From Jiella sonneratiae (lineage in GTDB: Bacteria > Pseudomonadota > Alphaproteobacteria > Rhizobiales > Rhizobiaceae): a stretch of 64,000 nucleotides of DNA. Below, piece after piece: positions 1 to 8,014 of this stretch. The stretch lies in assembly GCF_017353515.1 (NCBI RefSeq), contig NZ_JAFMPY010000001.1, positions 1 through 64,000 of the forward strand, written 5' to 3'. Position numbers and translations under genes: made by a program. Every line of letters starts with the position of its first letter. Position 1 is the stretch's first letter. A model generated the notes under the pieces. That model searched no databases and had not been told where the DNA came from. It saw only the letters and a list, made by a program, of their open reading frames with translations.

Positions 1-127
1 CCGCACGCAACGGCCTCGTCATCGCTCGCCTACGGCTACGCGATAACGAGGCCGTTGCGCATTCGGCACCCGAAGAGGGGGCCCGTTTGAACGCCGATGA
101 GGGGTCCCGTTCCGAAGCCGTTTGACA
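1..127. mobile_element. Right end of an insertion-sequence-like element (IS21-like architecture), rest outside window
   Basis: The sequence up to base 127 does not continue the recombinase frame: a TGA lies in that frame at 98-100. It ends in TTTGACA, so the outermost bases are CA. It contains two imperfect copies of a GAGGGG-CCCGTT motif (about 74-87 and 98-111), resembling the repeated transposase-binding sites at IS21-family ends. From base 128 the sequence reads as the canonical NTTTSMGRL of large serine recombinases, so the element boundary falls inside that gene. No transposase is visible, so the IS21 assignment rests only on end structure. Confidence 0.4.
6..59. repeat. Inverted repeat / strong hairpin inside the element end
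   Basis: Bases 6-25 and 40-59 form complementary 20-bp arms with one mismatch (20 against 45), around a 14-base loop. The outer 14 bp (CGCAACGGCCTCGT at 6-19 against 46-59) pair perfectly. No U-tract follows on either strand, so it is not an obvious intrinsic terminator. It may be a transcription-blocking or structural element at the IS end. Confidence 0.6.
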
Positions 128-1081
128 AACACCACCACGTCCATGGGGCGCCTGACGCTCAATATCCTGCTCAGCTTCGCGCAGTTCGAGCGCGAGGTCA
201 CGGCTGAGCGCATCCGCGACAAGGTCCGCGCCTCCCGCATGAAGGGGATGTGGATGGGCGGCTATGTCCCGCTCGGGTACGATGTGAAGGACCGCAAACT
301 CGTGGTGAACGAGGAAGAGGCCGCCACCGTGCGGGGCATCTTCGAACGGTTCGTCGAGGTCGGCTCAGCGACCGTGCTGGCGCGCGAAATGCGCCGCAAA
401 GGGCTCCGCAACAAGCAGGGCACATTGGTCGACAAGGGATATCTCTACAGGGTGCTGGTGAACCGCGTCTATCGCGGCGACGCCGTCCACAAGGGAAAGG
501 CCTACCCAGGCGAGCATCAGGCCATCATCGACGAGCAGCTGTGGGATCAGGTCCATGCCATCTTGCGGCAGAACCCGCGAAAGCGCGCCAACAACACCCG
601 CGCGCAAGCGCCTGCCTTGCTCAAGGGGCTGATCTTCACGGCCACCGGCGCCGCCATGACCCCGAGCAGCACGAAGAAGGGCGCGCGGCGATACCGGTAT
701 TACGTCTCGATGGACGTCATCAAGAATCGCGAACCCAGCGATGAGGGCATCCCGCGCCGTCTTCCTGCCGACCTCGTGGAAGCGGCCGTGGTGACCGAGT
801 TGCGGCGGGTGATGCGCACACCCTCGATCACGGCGCAGGTCGTCGCCCACTTGGCGCGCGAGGGTCACGCCTTCGCCAAGGCCGACGTGATCTCCGCGCT
901 GCAGACGTTCGATGACGTCTGGGGCCAGCTTTTCCCTGCGGAGCAGACGCGGATCGTGCAGTTGCTGGTGCGCCGGGTCACCGTGACGTCCGAGGGGCTG
1001 GTGATCGATGTCCGGACCGACGGTGTCTCGGGCGCCATGCGCGACATGATGGCGCCACGAAAGAAGGTGGCGGCGGAATGA
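128..1081 (+). pseudogene. Serine recombinase (large resolvase family), N-terminal catalytic domain missing
   Basis: The translation starts within the conserved NTTTSMGRLTLN segment and continues with LLSFAQFEREV and ERIRDKVRASRMKGMW. This is the end of the resolvase catalytic domain and the long E-helix. After it come the Recombinase domain (roughly residues 45-140 of the fragment) and a degenerate zinc-ribbon-like region (LLKGLIF to RYRYYVS) without zinc cysteines. The catalytic serine and arginines, which belong upstream of NTTTS, are absent because foreign sequence begins at base 127. A TTG at 122 could start a 319-aa product, but it would lack catalysis. Such recombinases integrate prophages and genomic islands, so this is probably a dead integrase remnant. 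Its stop overlaps the next gene start. Confidence 0.8.
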
Positions 1082-1461
1082 TGAAACCCGACGAGTCCAT
1101 CCAGATCTTCGTGCCGCTCAAGGTCCGCAAGCAGAACGGGCGGCCGAAGATCATGCCGCCCGCAACCTATCTGCCGAGCGAAGACCGGACGCAGGATCCG
1201 CATATCCTGCGCGCCATTGGCCGGGCGTGGGGCTGGCGGCGGCGCATGGAGGCTGGCGAATTCAACACGGTGACCGATCTGGCGAAAGCCGTGGGGCTCG
1301 CCGAACGCCATGTCAGCCGACAGCTGCGGCTAGCCTATCTCGCGCCGGGTGTCCTCAAGCGACTGGTCTACAAGCGCGAGGTGCCCGCCGTGACCCTGTT
1401 GAAACTGACCGACGTCGCGGCCCTGCCATGGCACGAACAGCCCGAGAGGGTGTTCGACTGA
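1078..1461 (+). CDS. Small HTH protein translationally coupled to the recombinase
   Basis: This 127-residue protein starts at an ATG overlapping the recombinase stop (ATGATGA at 1078-1084). The N-terminal part is basic and proline-rich (KVRKQNGRPKIMPP). Residues about 62-95 (VTDLAKAVGLAERHVSRQL) look like a helix-turn-helix of the kind found in small DNA-binding proteins encoded behind large serine recombinases in Alphaproteobacteria. By context it may be a recombination-directionality or regulatory partner of the recombinase, but this is inference. The gene itself looks intact although its partner is truncated. No better family assignment can be made from the sequence. Confidence 0.7.
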   Translation: MMKPDESIQIFVPLKVRKQNGRPKIMPPATYLPSEDRTQDPHILRAIGRAWGWRRRMEAGEFNTVTDLAKAVGLAERHVSRQLRLAYLAPGVLKRLVYKREVPAVTLLKLTDVAALPWHEQPERVFD

Positions 1462-1464
1462 GGC

Positions 1465-2301
1465 TCAGTGAAAGCTCGCCTGAAACGTCGTCGCGGTCAG
1501 CGAGACATGCGCGTCCAGTGGCGGGTGCAGTTCGAACGCCTTCGGCTCGCGTGAGAAATTCCACAGCCGGAACAGACGCCATTCCGACCGACGCTCCTCG
1601 GCCACGGCCAGTTCGTTGCGGGTGATGTGGAAGGGCGTGCGCTCCCATCCGTTCGTCGTCTTGACCTCGATCAGCCGTGCCCGGCCGTCCAGCCCGAAAC
1701 TCGCGATGTCGTAGCCCGCGCCGTCGCCATCCTCCTCCGACACCCAGCGCACCTTGCGCGCCAGATCGTCTCGTCCCGCAGTCCGCAAGGCCGCGCGCTC
1801 ATGCGCCAGCACGCACTCCTCGCCCGCGCGGCCGAGGGCCCGGTTGCGGTCGTCCCGGCCCGCCACGTCGAACTTGCGGGCGATGTGCAGCATCTGCTCC
1901 AATTCCTGCGGAGGCGGCTGGTTTGACAGCGTGGGCGGTGGCCCGATCCAGATCTGCGCTGCCTCGCGCAAACCGCCTGCGGATTGCAGGCCAGGTTGGC
2001 GCCCGAGCCAGGCCGGGTTCAGCGCCAACCACCGTACCACGGCATCCACCAGGGTCATCTGGAAGTTGAACGCGGGCTTGTAACCGGGGATCCAGTCCTC
2101 GCCGAGCCCCTTCAGCACCGCGCTGATGTTCTGGTGCTTGAACTCGACGGACCCTTCGGACCGGTCGTTCAGCAGCGGGAGGAGTGCGCGGCGATGCTCG
2201 GCCTTGCTGTAGCGGCGCCCGGAAATGTCGTCGGCCAGCATCGCGAAGTAATCCGCGACGATCAGGTCGTTCTCTTCATCCGTCCAGGGCCCGTTCGACA
2301 T
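1465..2301 (-). CDS. DUF3883 domain protein, predicted PD-(D/E)XK-like nuclease fold
   Basis: This 278-aa protein has an N-terminal region (about 1-100) with SVEFKHQNISAVLKGLG. The C-terminal half carries LGRAGEECV at 156-164, GYDIAS at 196-201 and IEVKTT at 211-216. That gives an E161, D198, E212-x-K214 arrangement typical of the restriction-endonuclease-like core described for DUF3883. The family is often found in restriction and other defence contexts, usually as an accessory nuclease or DNA-binding module. It converges on the upstream HTH gene, with only three bases between the stop codons, and lies in the accessory segment beside tRNA-Ser. A defence role is plausible but unproven, and no methylase or helicase partner is in view. 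Confidence 0.75.
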   Translation of the reverse strand: MSNGPWTDEENDLIVADYFAMLADDISGRRYSKAEHRRALLPLLNDRSEGSVEFKHQNISAVLKGLGEDWIPGYKPAFNFQMTLVDAVVRWLALNPAWLGRQPGLQSAGGLREAAQIWIGPPPTLSNQPPPQELEQMLHIARKFDVAGRDDRNRALGRAGEECVLAHERAALRTAGRDDLARKVRWVSEEDGDGAGYDIASFGLDGRARLIEVKTTNGWERTPFHITRNELAVAEERRSEWRLFRLWNFSREPKAFELHPPLDAHVSLTATTFQASFH

Positions 2302-2631
2302 TCCGCCAGGCTACGGGCGCGAAGTCTGTTTGTCATCAGAGACTTCCGGCAGGCTCCAGGCTAGCTTCGAACGCTGCCGGCGGACTTGGGGATCGGCCTC
2401 CACGGAGCCGTCCTTCTGACCGTCCTGCGCCTTCGTGTCGGTCTCCGTCACCGGATTATTTCGCGAACGGGGCGAACCCATGAACGCGGCAACCCATTGG
2501 AAATACAAGACTGTTTTACGCCGTCCCGTGGCCGTCGAGGGGCGCTCGAAGAGAGACACGGGCCATTCGGAGACCCATTCTGCGTCAACCGCTGGGTCTC
2601 CGAAGGGCGGATGGCCCTGCCAACGCCCTTT
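2302..2631. other. Intergenic segment without a convincing gene
   Basis: Two overlapping opposite-strand reading frames of about 80 codons (around 2311-2559 minus and 2435-2686 plus) show no recognisable domain, no convincing ribosome-binding site and low-complexity basic composition, so neither is annotated. The segment lies between the DUF3883 gene and the tRNA-Ser terminator. It probably contains the tRNA-distal junction of the accessory segment, but no repeat of the tRNA 3' end is visible. Confidence 0.5.
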
Positions 2632-2666
2632 AAAACAAAAAGAAAAAAGGCCCCAATTGGGGCCCT
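2632..2666 (-). terminator. Intrinsic terminator of tRNA-Ser
   Basis: Read on the minus strand, a GGGCCCC-AATT-GGGGCC hairpin (2649-2665) is followed directly by TTTTTTCTTTTTG (2636-2648). It lies 25 bases downstream of the tRNA 3' end. This is a textbook Rho-independent terminator. Confidence 0.9.
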
Positions 2667-2689
2667 TGGACGGATTCAGTATCTGAATG

Positions 2690-2779
2690 TGGCGGATGGG
2701 GTGGGATTCGAACCCACGAGACGGTCTCCCGCCTGCCGGTTTTCAAGACCGGTGCCTTCAACCGCTCGGCCACCCATCC
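2690..2779 (-). tRNA. tRNA-Ser (anticodon TGA)
   Basis: The minus strand gives GGATGGGTGGCCGAG at the 5' end and CCCATCC-G-CCA at the 3' end, so the acceptor stem is complete and CCA is encoded. The anticodon loop CTTGAAA presents TGA between ACCGG and CCGGT stem arms. A long variable arm (GCAGGCGGGAGACCGTC region) and the T-loop GGTTCGAATCC are present, as expected for serine tRNA. The length is 90 nt. The 3' end points toward the accessory genes at 0-2.3 kb, the orientation expected if this tRNA served as an integration site. Confidence 0.97.
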
Positions 2780-2908
2780 TTGCCGTGAGATCGTCAGCTT
2801 TTTCGGATCTCGGCAAAGGCCGGAAACGGCTCTTGCCACCGAATTGCTGCCGAACGGCGACGCGGCAGGCTTTAGCGCCCGCCGGATCGCGGCGTCAACT
2901 CTCGGGCG

Positions 2909-4261
2909 TCAGCGCCGGCGGGCGAGGCGTTTCATGACGGTCCTGACCCGTTCGGACGCGCGCGCGCGAATGCCGCTCAAGGCCGGGCGCGGGGCGGCTC
3001 GAGGCTCCCCCTCGTCGCTGTGCAGGAGGGAGAGGAGCGCCACGAGCTCCGCCTTGATTTCCCGATGCTGGCGTTCGTCGACCAGCGCCGGGCCCTTGCT
3101 CTCCAGCGTCTTGCGGAAGGCCCGCATCTGCCCAAGCACCCGGATCGCGCCGAGGAGTTCCGTCTCATTGCTCTTCAGCGTGTCGATCAGCGCGATCACG
3201 TGGCGGGCGACGTCCTTCGCATTCGCCGGATCGGCCAGGATCGGCCGCAGGCGGCCTGCGATTTCCTTCGAGACGGGTTCGTTGTTCCCGGGCGACTGCG
3301 GATCCGCGACGCCCCGGTCGGCGGCGAAGCTGCGCAGGACCCAGCTGCTGGTCGCATGCGGCTTGGGCGCAGTGAAGGGATAATAGTGGTCGACCGGCCG
3401 ATCCAGCGCCTCGCGCGTCGCAAGCATGGCAAAGCCCGCGAGCGTCCACAGATCCCGCAGATGCGCGACCTGCAGCACCTGCAGCTCGGCGTGAAAGTTC
3501 AGGAAATATTCTTCAAGCTCGACGACGCGAGAAAATTCCCCGGGGGCGCCGAGATAGGCGAGATAGGATTCCGCCAGGGCCAGTTCCGCCAGTTCGGTGT
3601 CGATCTCGCCGGCATCCTTCAGCCGGTAGGCGTCGACGATGAGGTCGCGCGGCAGGTCGGCGGCGTGCTCGCGCAGCTTCAGGCGACGGTTGATCCAGCT
3701 GTAGCCGAGCTTCAGATCCGGCGCCATCTGCAGATTGGCTTCGATGAACTCGATGGTCTCATGCGAGAAGCTGTCGGGCATGACGGCGCAGGCGACCGTC
3801 TTGAAGCCGGCATATTTCTCCGGGTCGCGCGCCAGAAGTTCGCGCATGCTGGCAAGCCGCCGGTTGCCGTTCACCACCAGTCCCCGGCGGGTGACCAGGA
3901 GCGGCTCCGTCTGCAAAGCATGCTGTTCCAGCTCGGCGAAGATCGGAGAGTTCTCGTCCATCGCCTTTTCGAGCAGCAGGCGGTGGAGGATGGACTGGAC
4001 GCGGCGGTCGCCTTCGACGATACGTCCCTCTGCGTCCGTCGCGCCTTCTGCCCGGCACGCGAGCCGCACTTCCGAGAGGATGCGGCCGTTGTCTGCCCTG
4101 TAGATCAGTCGCGCGGCGTCGACCGCGACGATCGGCAGTTTCACATATCCATCCTGCGTGCGCACATACTGGGTGGCCTGGGGATTGCCGGTGTCCAGCC
4201 CGTCGGCCAGATCTTCCGCGGACGCTGCGGCCCGTACGACGCCGTCGGGGGAGGTCAACAT
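2909..4261 (-). CDS. Solitary ParB/Srx-fold-like protein
   Basis: This 450-aa protein begins at an ATG with an AAAGGAC ribosome-binding site seven bases upstream. Residues about 115-175 contain LLVTRRGLVVNGNRRLASM (GNRR at 132-135) followed by FIEANLQ. These resemble the ParB N-terminal nuclease-like fold, including its G-x-R-R motif and downstream E-x-N-x-Q element. No classical ParB helix-turn-helix or parA neighbour is seen, so a chromosome-partition role is unlikely. ParB-like domains in stand-alone proteins act as NTP-binding clamps or in phage and defence contexts. The rest is mostly helical with a basic C-terminus. It sits between tRNA-Ser and the rlpA housekeeping region. Function unknown. 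Confidence 0.7.
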   Translation of the reverse strand: MLTSPDGVVRAAASAEDLADGLDTGNPQATQYVRTQDGYVKLPIVAVDAARLIYRADNGRILSEVRLACRAEGATDAEGRIVEGDRRVQSILHRLLLEKAMDENSPIFAELEQHALQTEPLLVTRRGLVVNGNRRLASMRELLARDPEKYAGFKTVACAVMPDSFSHETIEFIEANLQMAPDLKLGYSWINRRLKLREHAADLPRDLIVDAYRLKDAGEIDTELAELALAESYLAYLGAPGEFSRVVELEEYFLNFHAELQVLQVAHLRDLWTLAGFAMLATREALDRPVDHYYPFTAPKPHATSSWVLRSFAADRGVADPQSPGNNEPVSKEIAGRLRPILADPANAKDVARHVIALIDTLKSNETELLGAIRVLGQMRAFRKTLESKGPALVDERQHREIKAELVALLSLLHSDEGEPRAAPRPALSGIRARASERVRTVMKRLARRR

Positions 4262-4806
4262 GGCGATGTCCTTTCACTGCAGTCGGTTCGGCCAGCCCTC
4301 GGGGCGGCCGGCATCGAGGGGCAAACGGCCGAGGCGGCGAGGCGATCCCGCAAAGGTTCGCCAGGCGAACAGGCGACGGGTGCTTTGTAACAATTCGTGA
4401 TGACAGCTTCGGTCAAGTTCGGGGCGCGCCTGATTGAGGCAAAAACATGGCAATCGCCTCTTTCACGCCATTTTTTGCGGGGGCCCGGGGACGGCCGGGA
4501 ATGATCCGCTGCGGCGTCCCGCCGGCGCCGGTGTTCCGAAAATCAATATGTTGTGCGTGAACGATCAAGCCGCCCCGCCGGGCCCGGGGAATCTTAGGCC
4601 AGAACCGTCACTGTCACCGGCACGCCACAGTCAATATGGGACGCCCATGCGGCGCATCAAAGGGTTAACGGCGCCGAGATTGCCTGCGGCGAGGTTCTGT
4701 TACATCTTCGTTTCGCAATGGTGACGGGGCCGGGACGATGGCGTGGGGACGCCACGATCCGGCCGCGAAGAAAACAAAACAAAGAACGAAAAATGGCGGG
4801 GGTGTC
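4262..4806. other. Divergent intergenic region upstream of rlpA
   Basis: These 545 bases separate the ParB-like gene from rlpA and should contain both promoters. A potential hairpin (GAGGC, 4436-4440, with GCCTC, about 4456-4460) is seen. The short frames in it lack family similarity and plausible ribosome-binding sites. No confident -35/-10 pair can be named by eye. Confidence 0.4.
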
Positions 4807-5961
4807 ATGGTCAGGAGAGGGGGCGTCGGCCGACAATCGGCCGGCAGGGTGATCGGCGTGATCGGCGTCGTCGCTGGAATGCTGTCGTTTGCGGGTTGCC
4901 AGGGAACGGATTCCGATGCCGGCTCGCCGCTCGAGCAGCTCGCCGATCTGTCAACGACGGTGAAGTTCGACAGCCGCACCTACGGCGTGCCGGCAAGTCC
5001 CCGCGTCACCGCGCTGAAGCGCGTGCCGAAGGGCGGCGGCCGCGACCAGATCGGCAAGCCCTACAAGGTCCGGGGCAAGTGGTACTATCCCAAGGACCAG
5101 CCCGGCTACGTCAGGACAGGCAAGGCCTCCTGGTACGGGCCGAACTTCCACGGGCGGCTGACCGCCAACGGCGAAGTCTACGACATGCACGGCCTGTCGG
5201 CGGCCCACAAGACCTTCCCGCTGCCGTCCTATGCGATGGTCACCAATCTGAAGAACGGCAGCAAGGTGATGGTCCGGGTCAACGACCGGGGACCCTTCGC
5301 CGCCGGCCGCGAGATCGACGTCTCGGCCGAGACCGCCGAACTCCTCGGCTTCAAGTCGGCCGGAACCGCCGACGTCAAGGTCGAATATGTCGGCCGCGCG
5401 CCGCTCGACGGCGACGACACCAAGATGCTGATGGCGAGCTTTAGGCCGGGCGACGGCGGCGCCGTGCCGCAGGCGACGCCGGACAGCGTCATGGTGGCAG
5501 CGGCCGAGACCCGGCGACCGGCGACCGCCGGCGGCGTCGCGGCTGCCGCCTATGGCGAGGACCTTTCCGACGCCGGCCTGCCGGGCGTCCGGGCGCCGGG
5601 CGCGCCGGTTCCGGGGGCACGGCCCGCGACGGCCGGGCAGAGCTTCGCCGCCTCGCTGTTCCGCAACTCCTTCGCCGAAGAGACCGCCGCAGGTGGCGCC
5701 GCGGCGGCGTTGCGGGGGCTGGCCGGATCTGCCGGGCCGGGCGCGTCGGCTGCCGCCGAGACCATCGCGCTCGGCGAGATCGACCCGCGGATTCTCGAAC
5801 GGGTCAGGGCCGTCGCGACGGGCGAGGGGGCGCTCAGCGTCGAGAGGGACGGCGGCATCGAGACGGCGCGGATCGCCGTGTCGCGCGGCGCCGATGCCGA
5901 CCGGCTGCTGAAGCGGCTCTGGCAGGTCGGCGCGACCGACGCCTTCGTCGTCCGCGACTGA
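4807..5961 (+). CDS. rlpA: RlpA-like septal lytic transglycosylase (lipoprotein)
   Basis: RlpA cleaves naked peptidoglycan strands lacking stem peptides, typically at the septum. I prefer the ATG at 4807 over one at 4738 because it gives a compact signal peptide (MVRRGG, then a hydrophobic VIGVIGVVAGML stretch) ending in a lipobox-like FAGC. The double-psi beta-barrel core is clear: GKASWYGPNFHGRLTANGE, then LPSYAMVTN and VRVNDRGPF, about 100-200 residues in. An alanine/glycine/proline-rich linker follows. The C-terminal 60 residues (RILERVRAV to WQVGATDAFVV) resemble a SPOR domain that binds septal glycan. The product is 384 aa. It lies upstream of a D,D-carboxypeptidase gene, consistent with a small cell-wall cluster. 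Confidence 0.9.
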   Translation: MVRRGGVGRQSAGRVIGVIGVVAGMLSFAGCQGTDSDAGSPLEQLADLSTTVKFDSRTYGVPASPRVTALKRVPKGGGRDQIGKPYKVRGKWYYPKDQPGYVRTGKASWYGPNFHGRLTANGEVYDMHGLSAAHKTFPLPSYAMVTNLKNGSKVMVRVNDRGPFAAGREIDVSAETAELLGFKSAGTADVKVEYVGRAPLDGDDTKMLMASFRPGDGGAVPQATPDSVMVAAAETRRPATAGGVAAAAYGEDLSDAGLPGVRAPGAPVPGARPATAGQSFAASLFRNSFAEETAAGGAAAALRGLAGSAGPGASAAAETIALGEIDPRILERVRAVATGEGALSVERDGGIETARIAVSRGADADRLLKRLWQVGATDAFVVRD

Positions 5962-6068
5962 GCGCATGGCCGGCGCGCGGCGCGGATCCCCGCGCCCGCG
6001 GCATCGCGTTCGCGTGAGACGATGTCGCACCGCTTGCGGGTCGCGGCCATGAGACGATAACTGGGGCC

Positions 6069-7313
6069 ATGACGAAGCGCGACGTTGCCAGCCCCGAAAG
6101 TTGCGGCCGCGCCCCGGCCCGCCCGCCGCTCGGCGCGTGGCGCGGCGGGGCGCTGGCCTTTGCCGCCATTTCGGTTCTTTTCGCCGCGCCGCATTTCGCC
6201 GCGGCCGAGGACGTGGCGCCGCCGACGATCGAGACGAAGGCGAGGGAGGCGCTTCTCGTCGACGGCGAGACCGGCACGATCCTCCTCCAGAAGAACCCCG
6301 ACAAGCCGTTTCCGCCGGCCTCGCTCGCCAAGATGATGACCATGGAGGTGGTCTTCGAGGCGATCGATTCCGGCCAGCTGGCGCGCGACACGGAATTTCC
6401 GATCTCCGTCCATGCGTGGCGGACGGGCGGGGCGCCCTCGGGCACCTCGACGATGTTCGCCGACGTGAAGTCCTCCGTCTCGGTCGAAAACCTCGTGCGC
6501 GGCGCCATCATCGATTCCGCCAACGACGCCTGCATCGCGCTCGCCGAAGGCATGGCAGGATCGGACGAGGCTTTCGCCGAGACGATGAACCGGCGGGCGG
6601 AGGAGCTCGGCCTCACCGGTTCGCACTTCGTCAATCCGACCGGCCTTCCCGCCGAGGGCCAGCACGTCACGGCGCGCGACCTCGTCACCCTGGCACGGCA
6701 CATCCGTACGGAACATCCGGAACTCTACAAGGTCTATGCCGAGCCGGACTTCAAGTGGAACAACATCTTCCAGCGCAACCGCAACCCGCTGCTGAAGATC
6801 GACGTCGGGGCCGACGGGATGGAGACCGGCTACACCGAGGCCTCGGGCTATGCGCTGCTCGGCGTGACGGATCGCGGCGGCCGCGTCACCTACCTCGCCA
6901 TGAGCGGCCTCGCCACCGCGAAGGAGCGCTCGGAGGAGGCGCGCCGGCTGCTCGACTGGTCGAACGACAGCTTCGAACTGCGGCCGCTCTTCGCCGAGGG
7001 GGCCGTCGTCGGCGCGGCCGACGTGTTCGGCGGCGAGACGGGCAGCGTTCCCCTGGTCGCGCCGAAGGCCATCGCCGCGCTGCTGCCGCGCGATGCCGAC
7101 GAGCGCGTCTCGGCGGCGATCCGCTACGACGGCCCGCTCGCCGCGCCGGTCGCAGCCGGGGCGAATGTCGCGCATCTCGACATCATGGTCGACGGCGCAA
7201 GGGTGCTGAGCGAACCGCTGGCGGCCGCAAGGAGCGTCGGCAACGGCAGCTTTTCCGACCGGGCGATGGGCGCCGTGAGCGAACTCGCCTTCGGCTGGCT
7301 GCGGCAATTCTGA
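6069..7313 (+). CDS. D-alanyl-D-alanine carboxypeptidase (PBP5/6 family, serine type) with altered KTG motif
   Basis: PBP5-family enzymes trim the terminal D-Ala of peptidoglycan pentapeptides in the periplasm. A signal sequence is visible at residues about 27-46 (GGALAFAAISVLFAAPHFAAA). The SxxK motif is SLAK (S85, K88) and the SxN motif is SAN (150-152). The expected KTG motif reads ETG (252-254) within DGMETGYTEASGY, so the lysine is replaced by glutamate (codon GAG at 6822). The C-terminal beta domain is present and the length (414 aa) is normal. It follows rlpA by about 100 bp and precedes tmk by 20 bp, in the gene order commonly seen in Hyphomicrobiales. Whether it is catalytically competent is open. 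Confidence 0.9.
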   Translation: MTKRDVASPESCGRAPARPPLGAWRGGALAFAAISVLFAAPHFAAAEDVAPPTIETKAREALLVDGETGTILLQKNPDKPFPPASLAKMMTMEVVFEAIDSGQLARDTEFPISVHAWRTGGAPSGTSTMFADVKSSVSVENLVRGAIIDSANDACIALAEGMAGSDEAFAETMNRRAEELGLTGSHFVNPTGLPAEGQHVTARDLVTLARHIRTEHPELYKVYAEPDFKWNNIFQRNRNPLLKIDVGADGMETGYTEASGYALLGVTDRGGRVTYLAMSGLATAKERSEEARRLLDWSNDSFELRPLFAEGAVVGAADVFGGETGSVPLVAPKAIAALLPRDADERVSAAIRYDGPLAAPVAAGANVAHLDIMVDGARVLSEPLAAARSVGNGSFSDRAMGAVSELAFGWLRQF

Positions 7314-7333
7314 CGAGAGGATCCGGGAAAGGC

Positions 7334-8014
7334 GTGACGGGATATCTGGTGACGTTCGAAGGCGGGGAGGGCAGCGGCAAGTCCACCCAGATCGCCCGCC
7401 TCGCCGCCCATCTGCGCGAGGCCGGCCGCGACGTGGTGATCACCCGCGAGCCGGGCGGCTCGCCCGGCGCCGAGGCGGTGCGCCACATCATCCTGTCGGG
7501 CATGGCCGAGGGTCTCGGTCCCGACTGGGAGGCGGTGCTCTTCGCCGCCGCCCGGGCCGACCACGTTTCCGAGCTGATCCGCCCGGCGCTCGAGCGTGGC
7601 GACGTCGTCCTGTGCGACCGGTTCCACGATTCGACCAGGGTCTACCAGTTCGCCGGGCGCGCCGGCGACCGCAGCCTGATGCAGCGGCTGGAGCGCGCGG
7701 CGCTCGCCGGCACCTATCCCGACCTCACCATCGTCCTCGACGTGCCGGCCGACATCGGCAGCGAGCGGGCCCGCCGGCGCCGCGGCAACGCCAGCGCGGA
7801 CCGCTTCGAGAAGGACGACGCCCGCATCCAGGACGAACGGCGCCGGGCCTTCCTCGCCATCGCCGCCGAAGAGCCGGAACGCTGCGTCGTCGTCGATGGC
7901 GACCGGCCCGTCGACACCGTCGCCGCCGAGATCCGCGGCCTCGTCGACGACCGGCTCGAGGCCCGGCGGTTCGAGACGATCGAACGCTCGCTGAAGCTCG
8001 GAAAGGGACGATGA
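7334..8014 (+). CDS. tmk: Thymidylate kinase
   Basis: Thymidylate kinase phosphorylates dTMP to dTDP with ATP. The start is a GTG at 7334, preceded by GGGAAAGG and giving MTGYLVTFEGGEGSGKST, with the P-loop GGEGSGKST near the N-terminus. Other markers are the DRF motif (CDRFHDSTRVYQ), the REPGG motif (TREPGGSPGAE) and the LID region RARRRRGNASADRFE. The length of 226 aa is typical. The gene is 20 bp after the carboxypeptidase gene, and its stop overlaps the holB start by four bases (ATGA at 8011), a standard coupling of tmk and holB. Confidence 0.97.
   Translation: MTGYLVTFEGGEGSGKSTQIARLAAHLREAGRDVVITREPGGSPGAEAVRHIILSGMAEGLGPDWEAVLFAAARADHVSELIRPALERGDVVLCDRFHDSTRVYQFAGRAGDRSLMQRLERAALAGTYPDLTIVLDVPADIGSERARRRRGNASADRFEKDDARIQDERRRAFLAIAAEEPERCVVVDGDRPVDTVAAEIRGLVDDRLEARRFETIERSLKLGKGR

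Noticed and set aside
2311-2686. Two overlapping 80-codon frames upstream of tRNA-Ser
   Set aside because: They overlap each other on opposite strands and one runs into the terminator; neither looks like a protein family.
2470-2700. Attachment-site copy of the tRNA-Ser 3' end
   Set aside because: No second copy of the tRNA 3' sequence is found in the accessory segment inside the window; the left boundary is outside it.
4434-4724. A 96-codon plus-strand frame upstream of rlpA
   Set aside because: No ribosome-binding site, no domain and codon usage unlike neighbours; treated as non-coding.
5550-7307. A long minus-strand frame antisense to the carboxypeptidase gene
   Set aside because: The plus-strand protein has all PBP5 motifs; the antisense translation is low-complexity Arg/Gly-rich.
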